DNA from: a virus
IMG/VR virus record: IMGVR_UViG_3300032892_000071
Coordinates: 1 to 53,337 of that record
Length of the DNA: 53,337 nucleotides
Direction: 5' to 3' (one strand)
Part shown: in pieces, positions 39,528 to 47,880 of the stretch
Numbering within the stretch: position 1 is the stretch's first letter
Layout of the letters: the number at the start of each line of letters is the position of its first letter
The notes under the pieces: generated by a model
The model's database searches: none
Seen by the model: only the letters and a program-made list of their open reading frames with translations
Told to the model about the DNA's origin: nothing
Program-made: the position numbers and the translations under genes

Positions 39528-42500
39528 ATGTCGGTCACCACCGCGTTCGCGCTGCGCCGCAACTACACCGGCAGCGTCTACGGCGGCACCCCCACATGGC
39601 TGCAGTTCCAGGTCCCCACCATGCGGGTCCGCGACCGCCCCCGCCCCCGGGCCCTGCTCGGGAACAACCTGGCCTGCGGCGACGGGATCACCGGGCCAGC
39701 CAACACCGCCAGCCCCGCCGTGCAGGCGGTGAACACCTGGACATCGACGTTCGTCCCGCAAGGCGCGACCCCGAACGCCTACACCACCACCGTCACCCCC
39801 AGCACCGCCTGCCAGAACATCACCGTCGCCAACTCCGACGGGAACTGGCTCATCGCCTACCTGGCGTGGGACTCCGCGAACTTCGCCGCCCAGCCCATGT
39901 CCCCCTCCGTCGGCGACGACGCGCATAACCTGTGGGAACCGCTCGGCACCGCACTCACCACATCCCTGTGCTCGGTCACCATCTGGGCCGCCCCCGCAGC
40001 CCGCCCCGCGCAGACGGTGTACGTGTCAGCGAACGCGGCGACCACCGTCCGCGCCGCCGTCATCCAGGAGTTCACCGGCCTCGCAGCCGGGCTCGCCGTC
40101 ACCGGATACCAGTCGGCGGCCGTGTCCGGCACCGCCCAGGCCGCCGCCACCGCCGCCCTCCCCGCACCGCCGGCGGCGGCGCTGGTGCTGACCTGCGGCG
40201 CGTACGACAACGCCGCCTACTCCACCACCGCGGTCCTCACCGGCGGCGGGTGGAACACCCCCGTCAATCTGCCGTCGCAGAACACCGGCTACGGCTACGA
40301 CCTGATCCTGGGCACCTCCTGGCAGGTCACCACCGGCGCCGCCACCGCCAGGTGGCAGCCAGCCGCCGCCGGGAACGGCACAAGCCTCGACGTCACCGCC
40401 GTCACCGCCGGGGTCCTCACCGCCCAGCCGCCACCCGCGCAACTGTCCGCGAACTGGCCGCTGATCCAGCTGCAGGCCGCGCTAGGCACCGCCGGCGGCG
40501 GCCCAGCCGGGCAGAACACACCCCCCGACCAGAGGATCTGGGCCGACATCTCCGGCCGGCTGCTGTCATGGGACGAGACCCGCGGCGCCCAGTACGAGCT
40601 CGACCAGATCCAGGCCGCGCAGGTCAACGCGCAGCTCGACAACCACGACGGGGCGCTCACCCCCCGCCCCCCGTGGGCGATCACCGCCACCGGTAACTCC
40701 GCGAACGCGACCACGATCACCGTGTCCGTCCCGGACGCGGCGCAGGTCACCGTCTCCGACTGGTTCCAGATCTACCCCACGTCGCAGACCTACCCGTACA
40801 GCGGCGCCGGGACCCCGCAGGCGGCGGTGTTCCAGGTCACCGCAGTCAACACGGCCACCGGGCTCGTCACCTTCACCCCCGCAGCCGCGTCGCCGCCGGT
40901 GACCGGGAACGTGGCGCAGTCCGGGTCGCTGGCCCCGGTGCCGCTCGGGCAGGTCACCTCATACGTCCCCGTCCGGCTCCTGCACACCTGGAACGGCCGC
41001 ACGTCGGTCAGCTTCGGCGGGTACTCCGAACGGTGGCCGCAGGACTGGAACCCCGACTCGTGGTGGCAGCAGTCCCACGCGATATTCACCGACGTCTGGT
41101 CCCTGATCAACGGGCAGATGCGGACCATCGGGCAGGCTGAGATCCTCAACGACGGGCCGGTCGCGTACTGGCCCCTCGGCGATGACAACGGCACCGCCGC
41201 CGCGCCGACCCTCGCCGCGGCGAACATCGCCGCCACCAGCTACGGGCAGCTCATCGTCCGGCAGTCCAAATACGGCACCGGCGGCGCCACCTACTCGTTC
41301 GGGTCGTCCTCCGGCACCGGGGCCCCATCCGGGTCGAACACGTGGCGGCAGCAAGGGCTGGCCGCGACCGAAACCAGCCAGGGTTACACCCTGTTCTTCC
41401 AGCCCGCCTCCCCGTACCAGCCGCTGCCGCTGACCATCACCGGCTGGTTCGAGGTCGACGCGGCGGCGCCGTCCGGGCCGGTGCTGATGTCGGTGAAGTC
41501 GTTCGCCGGGCCGATCGCGCAGGTCTCCATCGCCGCGGAAACCGGCTACCTGACGTTCTCCTGGTGGGACAGGTTCTCCGGGCAGCAGTTCGAGATCACC
41601 GTGAACGCCTCCCAGAACTGGGGCAACGGCACCTGGTTCATGGTCACCATGCAGCTGACCCAGTCCAGCTGGGACGTCATCATCAACGGCGGCCTCGACC
41701 TCGGCCTGAACGGCATCGCGGACCTGCCCCCGTACTGGGGGTGGGTGTCCTTCTGCGGGCAGGCCGACGCGAACTACAGCGGCTACATGTACAACGGCGG
41801 CGTCGCCCACTGCGCCCTGTTCAACTACCTCGTGTCGCCGCTGCGGGTCCTGACCGAGTACCTGGCGACCGCGGGGGCGCTCGCCGAAACCCCAGGCGTC
41901 AACGTGTCCGGCGACACCTGCGGCCGGCGCATCGAGCGGCTGCTCGAGGCCGGCGGCTACACCGGCCCGAAATGCGTCGACGTGACCTCCACGACGGACA
42001 ACCCGAACCTGACCGTCCCCGCGACCGACACCTCCGGGCAGCAGGCGTCCGCAGCGGTGCAGGCCGTCTCCGAATCCGACGGCGGGGTCCTGTTCATCGC
42101 CGGCGACGGGAACCTGTTCTACCGCTCCGCCGCCGCGAACTACTGCCGCCCAGCCGCCTGGACCCTCGGCGAGCTCACCTCCGCCGGGGAGATCCCCTAC
42201 CTGCCCGACGCGTCGCTCGATTTCGACCCGACGCACATCGCGAACGACATCTCCCTGCAGCAGCTCGGCGGGCCGGTCATCACGCCCGGGTCGGCGCTGT
42301 CCCCGTTCATCGCCGCGTCGAAGGCCCAGTTCGGTGACATCACCTACACCCCGACGGTCTACCTGGCGGACACCCAGAAGGTCACCGACCTGGCGAACTG
42401 GGTCGCGCAGACGCAGGGCGCCCCGGCGATGCGGGTCTACCAGGTCACCGTAGACGCGGCGAAAACAGTCGCCGCGTGGCCGATGGTGCTGCACGCCGAC

Positions 42501-42716
42501 ATCGGCGACGTCGTCATCTTCCACCGCCGGAACCCGAACATGGGACCACCCGTGATCACCCTCACGACGATCATCATTAAGTTGCAGCGGTCCCTGACCT
42601 GGTCGTCCGGCACCGGCACCCTGAAACTGGTGCTGTCGCCCTACTACGCTGCGGCGCTGTCGACGAACTCCGCCACCTACGGGTACCCGAACGGCACGGT
42701 GAGGCTGGCGCGATGA
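39528..42716 (+). CDS. Large minor tail protein (Dit/Tal-like) with LamG-like domain
   Basis: 1062 residues. The N-terminus (PTMRVRDRPRPRALLGNNLA) carries one Pro/Arg repeat unit. Residues about 65-300 are the shared beta-sandwich module (NWLIAYLAWDSANFAAQPM, SVTIWAAPAARPAQTVYVSA). Residues about 335-390 (RIWADISGRLLSWDETRGAQ, ELDQIQAAQVNAQLDNHDGA) match the start of siphovirus tail-tip proteins. Residues about 530-770 look like a LamG/concanavalin domain (NDGPVAYWPLGDDNGTAA, GTWFMVTMQLTQSSWDVIIN). The rest resembles the tail-tip hub. It is likely a baseplate protein that binds host glycans. Confidence 0.8.
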   Translation: MSVTTAFALRRNYTGSVYGGTPTWLQFQVPTMRVRDRPRPRALLGNNLACGDGITGPANTASPAVQAVNTWTSTFVPQGATPNAYTTTVTPSTACQNITVANSDGNWLIAYLAWDSANFAAQPMSPSVGDDAHNLWEPLGTALTTSLCSVTIWAAPAARPAQTVYVSANAATTVRAAVIQEFTGLAAGLAVTGYQSAAVSGTAQAAATAALPAPPAAALVLTCGAYDNAAYSTTAVLTGGGWNTPVNLPSQNTGYGYDLILGTSWQVTTGAATARWQPAAAGNGTSLDVTAVTAGVLTAQPPPAQLSANWPLIQLQAALGTAGGGPAGQNTPPDQRIWADISGRLLSWDETRGAQYELDQIQAAQVNAQLDNHDGALTPRPPWAITATGNSANATTITVSVPDAAQVTVSDWFQIYPTSQTYPYSGAGTPQAAVFQVTAVNTATGLVTFTPAAASPPVTGNVAQSGSLAPVPLGQVTSYVPVRLLHTWNGRTSVSFGGYSERWPQDWNPDSWWQQSHAIFTDVWSLINGQMRTIGQAEILNDGPVAYWPLGDDNGTAAAPTLAAANIAATSYGQLIVRQSKYGTGGATYSFGSSSGTGAPSGSNTWRQQGLAATETSQGYTLFFQPASPYQPLPLTITGWFEVDAAAPSGPVLMSVKSFAGPIAQVSIAAETGYLTFSWWDRFSGQQFEITVNASQNWGNGTWFMVTMQLTQSSWDVIINGGLDLGLNGIADLPPYWGWVSFCGQADANYSGYMYNGGVAHCALFNYLVSPLRVLTEYLATAGALAETPGVNVSGDTCGRRIERLLEAGGYTGPKCVDVTSTTDNPNLTVPATDTSGQQASAAVQAVSESDGGVLFIAGDGNLFYRSAAANYCRPAAWTLGELTSAGEIPYLPDASLDFDPTHIANDISLQQLGGPVITPGSALSPFIAASKAQFGDITYTPTVYLADTQKVTDLANWVAQTQGAPAMRVYQVTVDAAKTVAAWPMVLHADIGDVVIFHRRNPNMGPPVITLTTIIIKLQRSLTWSSGTGTLKLVLSPYYAAALSTNSATYGYPNGTVRLAR

Positions 42717-44647
42717 CCGAGACGACGTCGCTCGGCGCGGTGCCGGTGGAGATCGAGGTCACCTGCACCCAGACCGGCGGGATCGCGGTCCGGACCGGGA
42801 TGCTGATGCGGGTCCTGGTCCTCGACAACTGCGCCTCCTACACCGATCAGGCGGACGCCGCCGTCGCGTCGGTGTCCGGGCGGACCACCGCGACGCAGGA
42901 CTTCTGCCAGGGGTACATCACCCCCACCGAGGCCGGGTCCGTCGTCTACGGCGCCGCGTTCGGGTACCGCAACGGCTCGTTCTCGGTCGACTCCGCCTCC
43001 ACGGAGATCGACAACGTGGCTGACACGGTCAACCTTTGCCAGTACCTGACCGCGCAGTCGTCGGCACCGACGGTGTCCCCCCCGGCGCAGATCATTTTCG
43101 GCTGGTCGACGTCGCCGTCGGAGACCGGCGGGATCGCGATGTGCGAGATCCTGCCGGCCACGGACGTGTTCACCGGGAACCCGATGACGATCACCGTGGA
43201 CGCGTCGTCGCCGGATGTGGCGACGTCGACCACGTCGATCGACGTCACCACCGTGTCGTTCTCCCCGCCGCCGGGATCTTTGCTGGTCGCGCTCGTGTCG
43301 GCGGACTCCTCCACCGGGACCAACTCGAACACCGTCTCGGTCACGTCGAACGTTGTGGGCGTGAACGCGGCGACGACGACCGCGCCGATCTGGTCTCAGG
43401 CTGTGTTCGGGAACACCCCGGGCTGCGGCTACGTCGGGGTGTGGGTGTCGTACATCCCGGTCGGCGCGGTGCCGATCGCGGCCGGCACCTACCCTGGGCC
43501 GCCGGACGGGATGCACACCTGGAGCCTCACCACACCTGAAGTGATCACGGTGGCGATTTTGCGGAACGACATCACCGCCGCCGCGTGGTGGCTGTCCGCG
43601 CCGCCTTTGTACTCCGGGCAGCAGGCGGTCTACCCCCAGGAAATCAGTTCCGGCAACGACCAGGTGATCTATCTTGACACCACCGTCAACGACCCGCTGA
43701 ACGAAGGCTCCGAAGCGGACGGGGCCGGGGTGTTCGGCGCCTACTCCGGCTGGTACCTGGCGTTCGGGATGGTGTCATTCGACGCCGCGTCCGCCAGCAA
43801 AGACTTCGCAGCCGGGATCGGCGCGCAGCAGTTCGGGAACATCACCGTCGTCCACGGCCAGACATGCCCGTCGAACCCGGGCTACATCACGCTGCTGATC
43901 ACCTGTGACATGCAGCCGCTGAACACCTACGCGTCCGACAACATGGCGCTGTGGGGCTACCAGGACGCCGGGTCCGTGTTCACATACGTGTACGGCCTGT
44001 CCACCAGCCAGCTGTACGGGCCGCAGAACAGTCTCGCGCCGACGTTCAACATGCTGTACGCGGCGCGCATGAGCCCCCCCGCGGGCTGGGCGTCGTCGCT
44101 GCCCGTCCCCGCCGGGACAGCGTTCTCGGACACGACGCAGATCACCGGCGCGTTCATGAACGCCGCGATCCGGGACACCGTCAACTTCCTCCAGTACCCG
44201 CCGGTGTGCCGCCTGCAGCTCACTTCCACGATCCAGATCGCGTCGGCAGTGTTCCCCGCCGGCACCGCGGTCACGTTCTCCACGGCGCAGATCCTCGGGC
44301 GCAACTCCGACACCTACGGCGGCTGGAACGGCGCGACCCGGTACACCTTCCCGGCCGCGGGGCTTTATTACGTGTACGGGCAGGTCGCGTTCCTCAACAA
44401 CACCACCGGAACCGACCGTGCCTGCGGGCTGCGGGTGTCCGCGGGCACGACCCAGTGGGGGTCGACGGAGGCGTCGGCGAACGACTCCACCGGCCACGTG
44501 TCCGTCGCGGTGCAGATGATCCGCGCCACCGCGGGCCAGTACGTGGAGCTGATCGGCTACAGCAACGCGACGACCACGGGGGGGATCAGCATCGGCGGCA
44601 ACGGCGAATCAAACACCACCATGATCATAATGTGGGTTGCGAAATGA
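42713..44647 (+). CDS. Minor tail protein with C1q-like C-terminal domain
   Basis: 644 residues. ATG overlaps the previous TGA (ATGA), so translation is coupled. Most of the protein is beta-sandwich repeats (PPPGSLLVALVSADS; TWSLTTPEVITVAILRNDIT). The last 135 residues resemble C1q/TNF-like jelly rolls of phage tail tips: RYTFPAAGLYYVYGQVAFLN, then YVELIGYSNATT and a final MIIMWVAK strand. It is probably trimeric and receptor-facing. Confidence 0.75.
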   Translation: MTETTSLGAVPVEIEVTCTQTGGIAVRTGMLMRVLVLDNCASYTDQADAAVASVSGRTTATQDFCQGYITPTEAGSVVYGAAFGYRNGSFSVDSASTEIDNVADTVNLCQYLTAQSSAPTVSPPAQIIFGWSTSPSETGGIAMCEILPATDVFTGNPMTITVDASSPDVATSTTSIDVTTVSFSPPPGSLLVALVSADSSTGTNSNTVSVTSNVVGVNAATTTAPIWSQAVFGNTPGCGYVGVWVSYIPVGAVPIAAGTYPGPPDGMHTWSLTTPEVITVAILRNDITAAAWWLSAPPLYSGQQAVYPQEISSGNDQVIYLDTTVNDPLNEGSEADGAGVFGAYSGWYLAFGMVSFDAASASKDFAAGIGAQQFGNITVVHGQTCPSNPGYITLLITCDMQPLNTYASDNMALWGYQDAGSVFTYVYGLSTSQLYGPQNSLAPTFNMLYAARMSPPAGWASSLPVPAGTAFSDTTQITGAFMNAAIRDTVNFLQYPPVCRLQLTSTIQIASAVFPAGTAVTFSTAQILGRNSDTYGGWNGATRYTFPAAGLYYVYGQVAFLNNTTGTDRACGLRVSAGTTQWGSTEASANDSTGHVSVAVQMIRATAGQYVELIGYSNATTTGGISIGGNGESNTTMIIMWVAK

Positions 44648-44661
44648 GCGGGGGCTGACTG

Positions 44662-45333
44662 GTGCCGCCGGCCATGAGAACCATCATCCGGGAGAAACGG
44701 GCCAACATCTCCTACGCCACCTCCGTCAACTGGTGCGGCTACGTGGAGACAGTCAACGCGCCCTACACCAGCGTGTCCGCGACGTGGACGCAGCCGACGA
44801 CGTCGGGTAGCTCATCGAGCTCGGCGGCCGCGTTCTGGGTCGGGTTCGACGGCTGGGCCGGCAGCGGCATGGGGGCGGTCGAGCAGTGCGGCACCCAGGC
44901 CGCCGGAGCCGGCGGCACCGGCGTCTGGTACGAGCTGTACCCCACCGGCGAGGTCGACTACTCCACGTCCGCGTACCCGCTCGCCGCCGGGGACGTCATC
45001 ACCGCCGGCGTCTCGTTCAACGGCACCTACCTCGACCTGGCGCTCACCGACACGACGAAGGGGTGGACGTACACGGTGCAGAAAGGGATCCGGGCCGCAG
45101 AGATCGAGCAAGGCTCCGACTTTATCGGCTTCTCCTCCGCCGAGATCATCGTCGAGGACTACCTCCTCGGGCATCTGTACGACTTCGGCACGGTCACCTT
45201 CACCGGCATCACCCCCACCATGACCGCCCCGATCGCCGTCACCTGCGTCAACGCCACCAGCTCCGACATCGAAATGTCACCCGGCAGCCTGTCGAACGGC
45301 TCGTTCACCGTCACCTGGCTCGCCTCCAGCTGA
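44662..45333 (+). CDS. Glutamic (G1/eqolisin-type) peptidase homologue in the tail module
   Basis: 223 residues from GTG; ATG 44674 is also possible. The sequence follows the peptidase G1 pattern: SVNWCGYVETVNAPYTSVSA, AAFWVGFDGWAGSG, VEQCGTQ with the expected catalytic Gln75, WYELYP, LAAGDVITAGVSFNG and FIGFSSAEIIVEDY with the expected catalytic Glu161, then DFGTVTFTGI. There is no signal peptide, unlike fungal and bacterial secreted members, so it is probably built into the virion. It might cleave a host surface protein or mature a tail protein. Family assignment is from motif memory; activity is inferred. Confidence 0.75.
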   Translation: MPPAMRTIIREKRANISYATSVNWCGYVETVNAPYTSVSATWTQPTTSGSSSSSAAAFWVGFDGWAGSGMGAVEQCGTQAAGAGGTGVWYELYPTGEVDYSTSAYPLAAGDVITAGVSFNGTYLDLALTDTTKGWTYTVQKGIRAAEIEQGSDFIGFSSAEIIVEDYLLGHLYDFGTVTFTGITPTMTAPIAVTCVNATSSDIEMSPGSLSNGSFTVTWLASS

Positions 45334-46589
45334 TGACGTTCCTCGGCTCCAGCGTCCAGACCTCCGGGGCGGCCGCCACCACCAACTACCTGATCATCTA
45401 CCCGCCGCCGTACGAGCCCGGCAACATCCTTATCATGGCCGCGATCGGCGGCGGCTCATCCACCGGCAGCATCTACGCAAGCCCCCCGATCCAGTGGACG
45501 GCCCTGTCCGCGTCCGACGCAGTCCTGGGAGTCTTCTACAAGGTCGCGCAGCCGATCGAGACGGCCTACTACCTGCCGTTCTCCGGGCAGTGCATGGCCG
45601 CCGCCGTCATCGTCGCATACCCCGCCTCGACGATCCCGTCGAGCCTGTTCGCGTCCAGTTCCGCCGGGGTCGTCACCTACACGCCTGCCCTTCCGGCGGG
45701 GGTCACGGCAACCGAAACCGTCGTCATGATCACCGCGAATCAGGTGTCATCGAAGTCCCCGATCGACAGCGGCGTCTACCAGGCCGCCGAAAACATCGGC
45801 CTCCCCGGCGGGTGGGCGGAACGGGTCCCCGCGTTCGGGTCCGGCATCGGCGGCGGCTCCGGCCTCACCGACTACGCCGTCAACGCCGGCGTCTCCGACT
45901 GCCTCGGCACCCCCCCAGCCGCGACCGTCACCTCCGCCGCCACCTCCGACTTCTTCACCGGCTTCGTCGTCTTGTCCCCCACCGGCGTCCCCCCGCCACC
46001 GCCGCCTGCCCCGGCGACAGTCGTCCCCCCGCCCGCCGGCGGCCCGCAGTTCACCGCCGGGTCCACCCCGCACGGCACCGCCGGGCTGGGCGACCAGTAC
46101 GCCAACCTCACCTACCTCATCTCCGGATCGTTCAGCTTCCTCGCCTCCAAGGCGGTGTTCCGCGGCACCCAGTCCGTCTCCTCCCAGTCGCTGTCCGCAT
46201 CAGTCGTGTCGAACCCGATCACCCTCGACACAGTGCTCGAGGACCCGTACGGGGGGTGGACGGGGTCGCCGTGGTACTACTGGATGCCGCCGCAGGGCGT
46301 GTCCGGCTGGTTCCTGTGCACCGGGAACGTGTTCACCGCCGCGCCGGCGACAGCGAACGCGGTGAACCCGCTGGTCGCCACCAACGGCGCCGACAACTAC
46401 GCCGGGTCTTTGACGTCGAACCCGTCGGTGTCCCACGGCTGCGGCCGGCCGGTGATCGCGCTGGTGTACCTCCTCGGCGGCGTCAACCTCGTACAGCTGC
46501 AGGCGGTCCTCGCGGGCGGCGCGAACCTCGCCACCTCTATCACAGCAGGCCAGAACAGCCACCTTGAGGTCTGCTGGGTGAGCAGCTGA
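45333..46589 (+). CDS. Minor tail beta protein with Pro-rich linker
   Basis: 418 residues. ATG overlaps the upstream TGA by one base. Residues 1-225 are a beta-sandwich module (NILIMAAIGGGSSTGSI, AVLGVFYKVAQPIETAYYLP) like others here. Residues about 225-245 are a Pro-rich linker (VPPPPPPAPATVVPPP). Residues about 250-418 form a second domain (NLTYLISGSFSFLASKAVFR, GVSGWFLCTGNVFTAAPA). It is the last virion-type gene before the membrane proteins and is likely a tail-tip protein. Confidence 0.7.
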   Translation: MTFLGSSVQTSGAAATTNYLIIYPPPYEPGNILIMAAIGGGSSTGSIYASPPIQWTALSASDAVLGVFYKVAQPIETAYYLPFSGQCMAAAVIVAYPASTIPSSLFASSSAGVVTYTPALPAGVTATETVVMITANQVSSKSPIDSGVYQAAENIGLPGGWAERVPAFGSGIGGGSGLTDYAVNAGVSDCLGTPPAATVTSAATSDFFTGFVVLSPTGVPPPPPPAPATVVPPPAGGPQFTAGSTPHGTAGLGDQYANLTYLISGSFSFLASKAVFRGTQSVSSQSLSASVVSNPITLDTVLEDPYGGWTGSPWYYWMPPQGVSGWFLCTGNVFTAAPATANAVNPLVATNGADNYAGSLTSNPSVSHGCGRPVIALVYLLGGVNLVQLQAVLAGGANLATSITAGQNSHLEVCWVSS

Positions 46590-46975
46590 TGCATGCCCTG
46601 CGGCGAGTCGGCCGCCGCGGCGCCGCGCTGGCGGTCCTCGCCGCCGTCGACGTGTGCTACGGCACCGCGCTCCTCGCCGGCCACACCGCCGCCGCGACAG
46701 CCGCAGTCATGGTGATGCCGCTGCACCTGTGGGGCTGGGTGTGGATCGGCGCCGCCGCGGTCCTGGCGGCCGGTGTGCCTCTAACCGACGACAGGTGGCA
46801 CTACGGGTTCGCGGCGCTGTTCAAAACGTTCTGGGCGCTGCTGATCGCCTGGCACTGGCTGGCGCACCGCGAACACGGCGGCTGGGGCGCCGCGATGGCG
46901 TGGCTCGGCCTCGCCGCGCTGGTCCTGCTTATCTCCGGCTGGCCCGAGCCGCCCCGGCCCGCAGCGCCGCCGTGA
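46589..46975 (+). CDS. Four-helix membrane protein, possible holin
   Basis: 128 residues. ATG overlaps the previous stop by one base. Four hydrophobic helices are visible: LAVLAAVDVCYGTALLAG, VMVMPLHLWGWVWIGAAAVL, LFKTFWALLIAWHWLAH and AMAWLGLAALVLLISGW. The N-terminus is basic. Location between tail and lysin genes and the coupled small membrane proteins downstream suggest holin/antiholin functions, but no family signature is seen. Confidence 0.7.
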   Translation: MHALRRVGRRGAALAVLAAVDVCYGTALLAGHTAAATAAVMVMPLHLWGWVWIGAAAVLAAGVPLTDDRWHYGFAALFKTFWALLIAWHWLAHREHGGWGAAMAWLGLAALVLLISGWPEPPRPAAPP

Positions 46976-47277
46976 CGGCCGGGCCCGGATGGGACAGCGT
47001 CATCATCGGCCTCGCGTCCCTGTCCATCGCCGGCCTCGCCTACACCTCGTCGGGCCGCGCCCGCACCGCCGGGGCCCGCACCGGCCACACGGCCGTCGAA
47101 GCGCAGGCGTGGGACCGCGCCCGCCTCGTCTACGAGAACGCGCTCCGCCAGCAGGAACACCAGATCGCCGCGCTGAACGAGAAAGTTGCCGCGCTGGAGG
47201 CCCGGACCGGGATGCTGGAGACGGTGATCCGCGATGCGGGCCTGCCCGTCCCCCCCAGCCCGGGCCAGGCCGGTTAG
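46972..47277 (+). CDS. Small membrane-anchored coiled-coil protein
   Basis: 101 residues from GTG 46972, overlapping the upstream TGA (GTGA). One hydrophobic segment (SVIIGLASLSIAGLAYTS) is followed by a basic stretch and a coiled coil (RQQEHQIAALNEKVAALEAR). This layout is seen in spanin-like or holin-regulating proteins and in minor phage membrane proteins. Function unknown. Confidence 0.7.
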   Translation: MTAGPGWDSVIIGLASLSIAGLAYTSSGRARTAGARTGHTAVEAQAWDRARLVYENALRQQEHQIAALNEKVAALEARTGMLETVIRDAGLPVPPSPGQAG

Positions 47278-47410
47278 GCGGGCGGCGGGGCGTGCCGCCC
47301 TCGCCGCAGCCGCGGCCGTCACCTGGTGGCGGCGGCGCCACACCAACATCGACGCGATCATGTGGCGGTCGTGGTACGACCCGGACCGCGGCAGGGGGGA
47401 CAACGGTTGA
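47234..47410 (+). CDS. Very small basic membrane-type protein
   Basis: 58 residues, ATG 47234 inside the end of the previous gene and TGA 47408-47410 overlapping the TTG start of the next (TTGA). It has a basic N-terminus, one short hydrophobic stretch (AALAAAAAVTWW) and a polar C-terminus (HTNIDAIMWRSWYDPDRG). The overlap at both ends and an otherwise empty 130 bp support a real gene. Confidence 0.45.
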   Translation: MRACPSPPARARPVRRAAGRAALAAAAAVTWWRRRHTNIDAIMWRSWYDPDRGRGDNG

Positions 47411-47880
47411 GCATCTACAAATACCGGCCGCACCCCCACATCCAGGCCCGCCAAAAAAAAGGCCCAGTGAAAATCGCCGACCAGCACCCGCACGGCACCG
47501 CCTTCGCCAGGTTCAACGCACGGCTCGGCCTGAAAATCACCCTGCTGATCGGGACGATGGGCTGCGCCTACATCTTCGCCGTGGTCGCGCTCATATCGCT
47601 GCCGTCAGCGATCAGGACACACGACGTGATCGTCATCGTGGCGTGGGTGGCGCAGACCTTCTTCCAGTTGGTGCTGCTGCCGGTCATCATCGTCGGGCAG
47701 AACCTTCAGGGCGCTGCGGCGGACAAACGCGCCCAGCAAACCTTCGACGACGCCGAGACGATCCTCGCGGAGTGCGTTGAGCTGCAGAAACATCTCCAAA
47801 ACCAGGACGACCTGCTCCTGGCGCACCAGGAACGGCTCGGCGCGCTGATCCTGGCGAGCGAGAAACGGCGAATGCCGTGA
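47407..47880 (+). CDS. Two-helix membrane protein, DUF1003-like
   Basis: 157 residues from TTG 47407. Residues 1-35 are basic (KYRPHPHIQARQKKGP). Two transmembrane helices follow (LKITLLIGTMGCAYIFAVVA; VIVIVAWVAQTFFQLVLLPV) ending in VIIVGQNLQ, like the SQNRQ box of DUF1003 proteins. The C-terminus is a coiled coil (ECVELQKHLQNQDDLLLAHQ). It is probably part of the lysis module. Confidence 0.7.
   Translation: MSIYKYRPHPHIQARQKKGPVKIADQHPHGTAFARFNARLGLKITLLIGTMGCAYIFAVVALISLPSAIRTHDVIVIVAWVAQTFFQLVLLPVIIVGQNLQGAAADKRAQQTFDDAETILAECVELQKHLQNQDDLLLAHQERLGALILASEKRRMP

Noticed and set aside
40959-42524. A 521-codon minus-strand frame
   Set aside because: Shadow of the Dit/Tal-like gene, with no start signal or domain.
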